The notes beneath the pieces are model-generated. The model was not told where the DNA came from and ran no database searches. It saw only the letters and a program-made list of their open reading frames with translations. 7,313 nucleotides of DNA from Flavisolibacter sp. (GTDB taxonomy: Bacteria; Bacteroidota; Bacteroidia; Chitinophagales; Chitinophagaceae): assembly GCA_013695175.1 (NCBI GenBank), contig JACDAZ010000340.1, positions 1-7,313 of the forward strand, in the 5' to 3' direction. This document shows positions 6,330 to 7,313 of this stretch, in pieces (the first letter of the stretch is position 1; each line of letters opens with the position of its first letter). A program made the position numbers and the translations under genes.

Positions 6330-7313
6330 CGAATAGGCTGGTAGTCTTTAAACAAACTGATTCTTGTTCCTTCTACCTGCCTTCTGTATTCTTTCCAGTT
6401 GATATCATAAAACCTGTTCACTCTTCGGATGGTTTGATTGATCATTTCTCCGGCATTGCTTATTAATGCTTCTTCCTGCGTGCCCGGCGCTACCGATTTA
6501 CTCATTATGTATTGTTGTGCTGTTTGAATAGAGTTCATTACAGTAACTTGTGCGGGACGTGAGATACCTTGTCTTTCTGCAGGCTTGCCACTAATAAATT
6601 CACGAATGTGTTTTATGGAATCTCTCATAATAGTTGTTGCCTTTCTAAGTGAATCCATCTCTTTTCCTTCCAGACCGGCTAACTGAGTTTGTAATTTATT
6701 CAGCGTTTCTTCTGATTCTGCAAGTTGATCTGTTGCTATCGTTAACCTGTCCGTCAGATTTCTTAATTTTTCCAGTGTTGCTCTTTGTGCTACTTTCACA
6801 TCCAGTGTTTTCTCAAGTCTTGGATCATCTTTAATTATTACCATTGTCGAATCTGCATCTCTTCCCAGCTCTAATACCACTTTATATGTGCCGGGGAACA
6901 CCTGTAAACCTGCGGGTTCTGGTGCATTAGGACGTGGTTTTGGTGAGCCGGGATTTCTGAATCCTTTTTCTTCCATTCCCCACATCTGCCTGTTGAATCC
7001 TGTATCTGCCTTCCATTTTAAATTTCTTATCAATTCATTTTTGTCATTATAAATTCTTACCTCTACGCTATCAATATTTTTAGCAACTGTATCTGGCCCC
7101 ACCGGTGGTAAATAGGCGGCGGTTGATTGTTGTTGATTGGCCCTTTTTTTAGCAGTACTTGCAGTAGCTGTAGTGCCCGTTGCTATACTTGTTTCAGGTT
7201 TTATATAATATGATATAGTTGCTGCCGGCGATTGTTGTCTCCATTGTCCTTCAAATCTTTTTCTGTTTTCACCTTCATAAAGGCCATACGTACTCCATTC
7301 ATAACCGGGTGCC
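6326..7313 (-). CDS. C-terminal part of a probable VPS10/BNR beta-propeller secreted protein (5' end outside window)
   Basis: The minus-strand frame is open from the right edge to a TAA at 6326-6328, giving 328 C-terminal residues. A GTG at 7102 is not the true start, since coding sequence with family-like motifs continues upstream of it. Visible parts, in order: a motif SPAATISYYI (28-37); a low-complexity Thr/Ala/Gln linker (about 42-66); and a beta-rich domain with VEVRIYND, TGFNRQMWGM, a Pro-rich stretch (PKPRPNAPEP), FPGTYKVVLEL and DDPRL. A long charged helical segment (about 175-240), probably a coiled coil, follows. This arrangement resembles the C-terminal region of Bacteroidota proteins annotated as VPS10/sortilin-like or WD40/YVTN/BNR-repeat 'glycosyl hydrolase' proteins. 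The propeller itself would lie beyond the window, so the assignment is by recall of C-terminal motifs. No T9SS sorting domain is present. The biochemical role is unknown. It shares its terminator with the convergent neighbour. Confidence 0.75.
   Translation of the reverse strand, partial: APGYEWSTYGLYEGENRKRFEGQWRQQSPAATISYYIKPETSIATGTTATASTAKKRANQQQSTAAYLPPVGPDTVAKNIDSVEVRIYNDKNELIRNLKWKADTGFNRQMWGMEEKGFRNPGSPKPRPNAPEPAGLQVFPGTYKVVLELGRDADSTMVIIKDDPRLEKTLDVKVAQRATLEKLRNLTDRLTIATDQLAESEETLNKLQTQLAGLEGKEMDSLRKATTIMRDSIKHIREFISGKPAERQGISRPAQVTVMNSIQTAQQYIMSKSVAPGTQEEALISNAGEMINQTIRRVNRFYDINWKEYRRQVEGTRISLFKDYQPIR

Noticed and set aside
6649..6834. Leu-rich hydrophobic plus-strand frame opposite the VPS10-like gene
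   Set aside because: Hydrophobicity is the expected antisense of a charged helical region. There is no start signal, and it lies within a well-supported coding frame.
6326..7102. Minus-strand gene starting at the GTG at 7102 as a complete 258-residue protein
   Set aside because: The frame stays open for 70 further codons to the window edge and carries family-like sequence, so 7102 is an internal valine codon.

Overview
The window looks like chromosomal DNA from a member of the Bacteroidota, most likely the Chitinophagaceae or a close relative. The evidence is the AT-rich composition, start codons preceded by A/T-rich sequence with no Shine-Dalgarno motif, a type IX secretion system (T9SS) C-terminal sorting domain on the large secreted protein, and a convergent gene for a VPS10/BNR-type secreted protein of a kind common in this phylum. 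The placement rests on recognising protein families, not on a database search.

Positions 1-277 hold a non-coding leader. It contains a perfect 11-bp inverted repeat near the left edge and a smaller hairpin further in. The last codons of atpE may end at position 10, but this is only a guess. Positions 278-3047 carry three F1Fo ATP synthase genes in the order atpF (b), atpH (delta), atpA (alpha). atpF and atpH are 1 bp apart. atpH and atpA are separated by an unusual 132-bp spacer made of two different 7-bp tandem arrays: a purine-rich GARGTAW array, then a TTTTTAA array that runs up to 8 nt before the atpA start. A textbook Rho-independent terminator at 3066-3094 closes the unit after atpA, so atpG (gamma) does not follow directly.

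Positions 3198-6296 encode a 1032-residue exported protein: signal peptide, a large N-terminal beta-rich module, about six Ig-like modules, a fibronectin-like module and a T9SS type-A sorting domain. It is probably an outer-surface or released adhesin-like protein. It converges on a minus-strand gene, cut by the right edge, that encodes the C-terminal third or so of a probable VPS10/BNR beta-propeller secreted protein. The two stop codons are base-paired partners in one shared bidirectional terminator (6293-6329).

The three atp genes work together: b and delta form the peripheral stalk that holds the alpha3beta3 head, and alpha is part of that head. The two exported proteins have no evident functional link to ATP synthase. 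I do not see a convincing new biological system here. The most unusual sequence is the double heptad array inside the atp operon.
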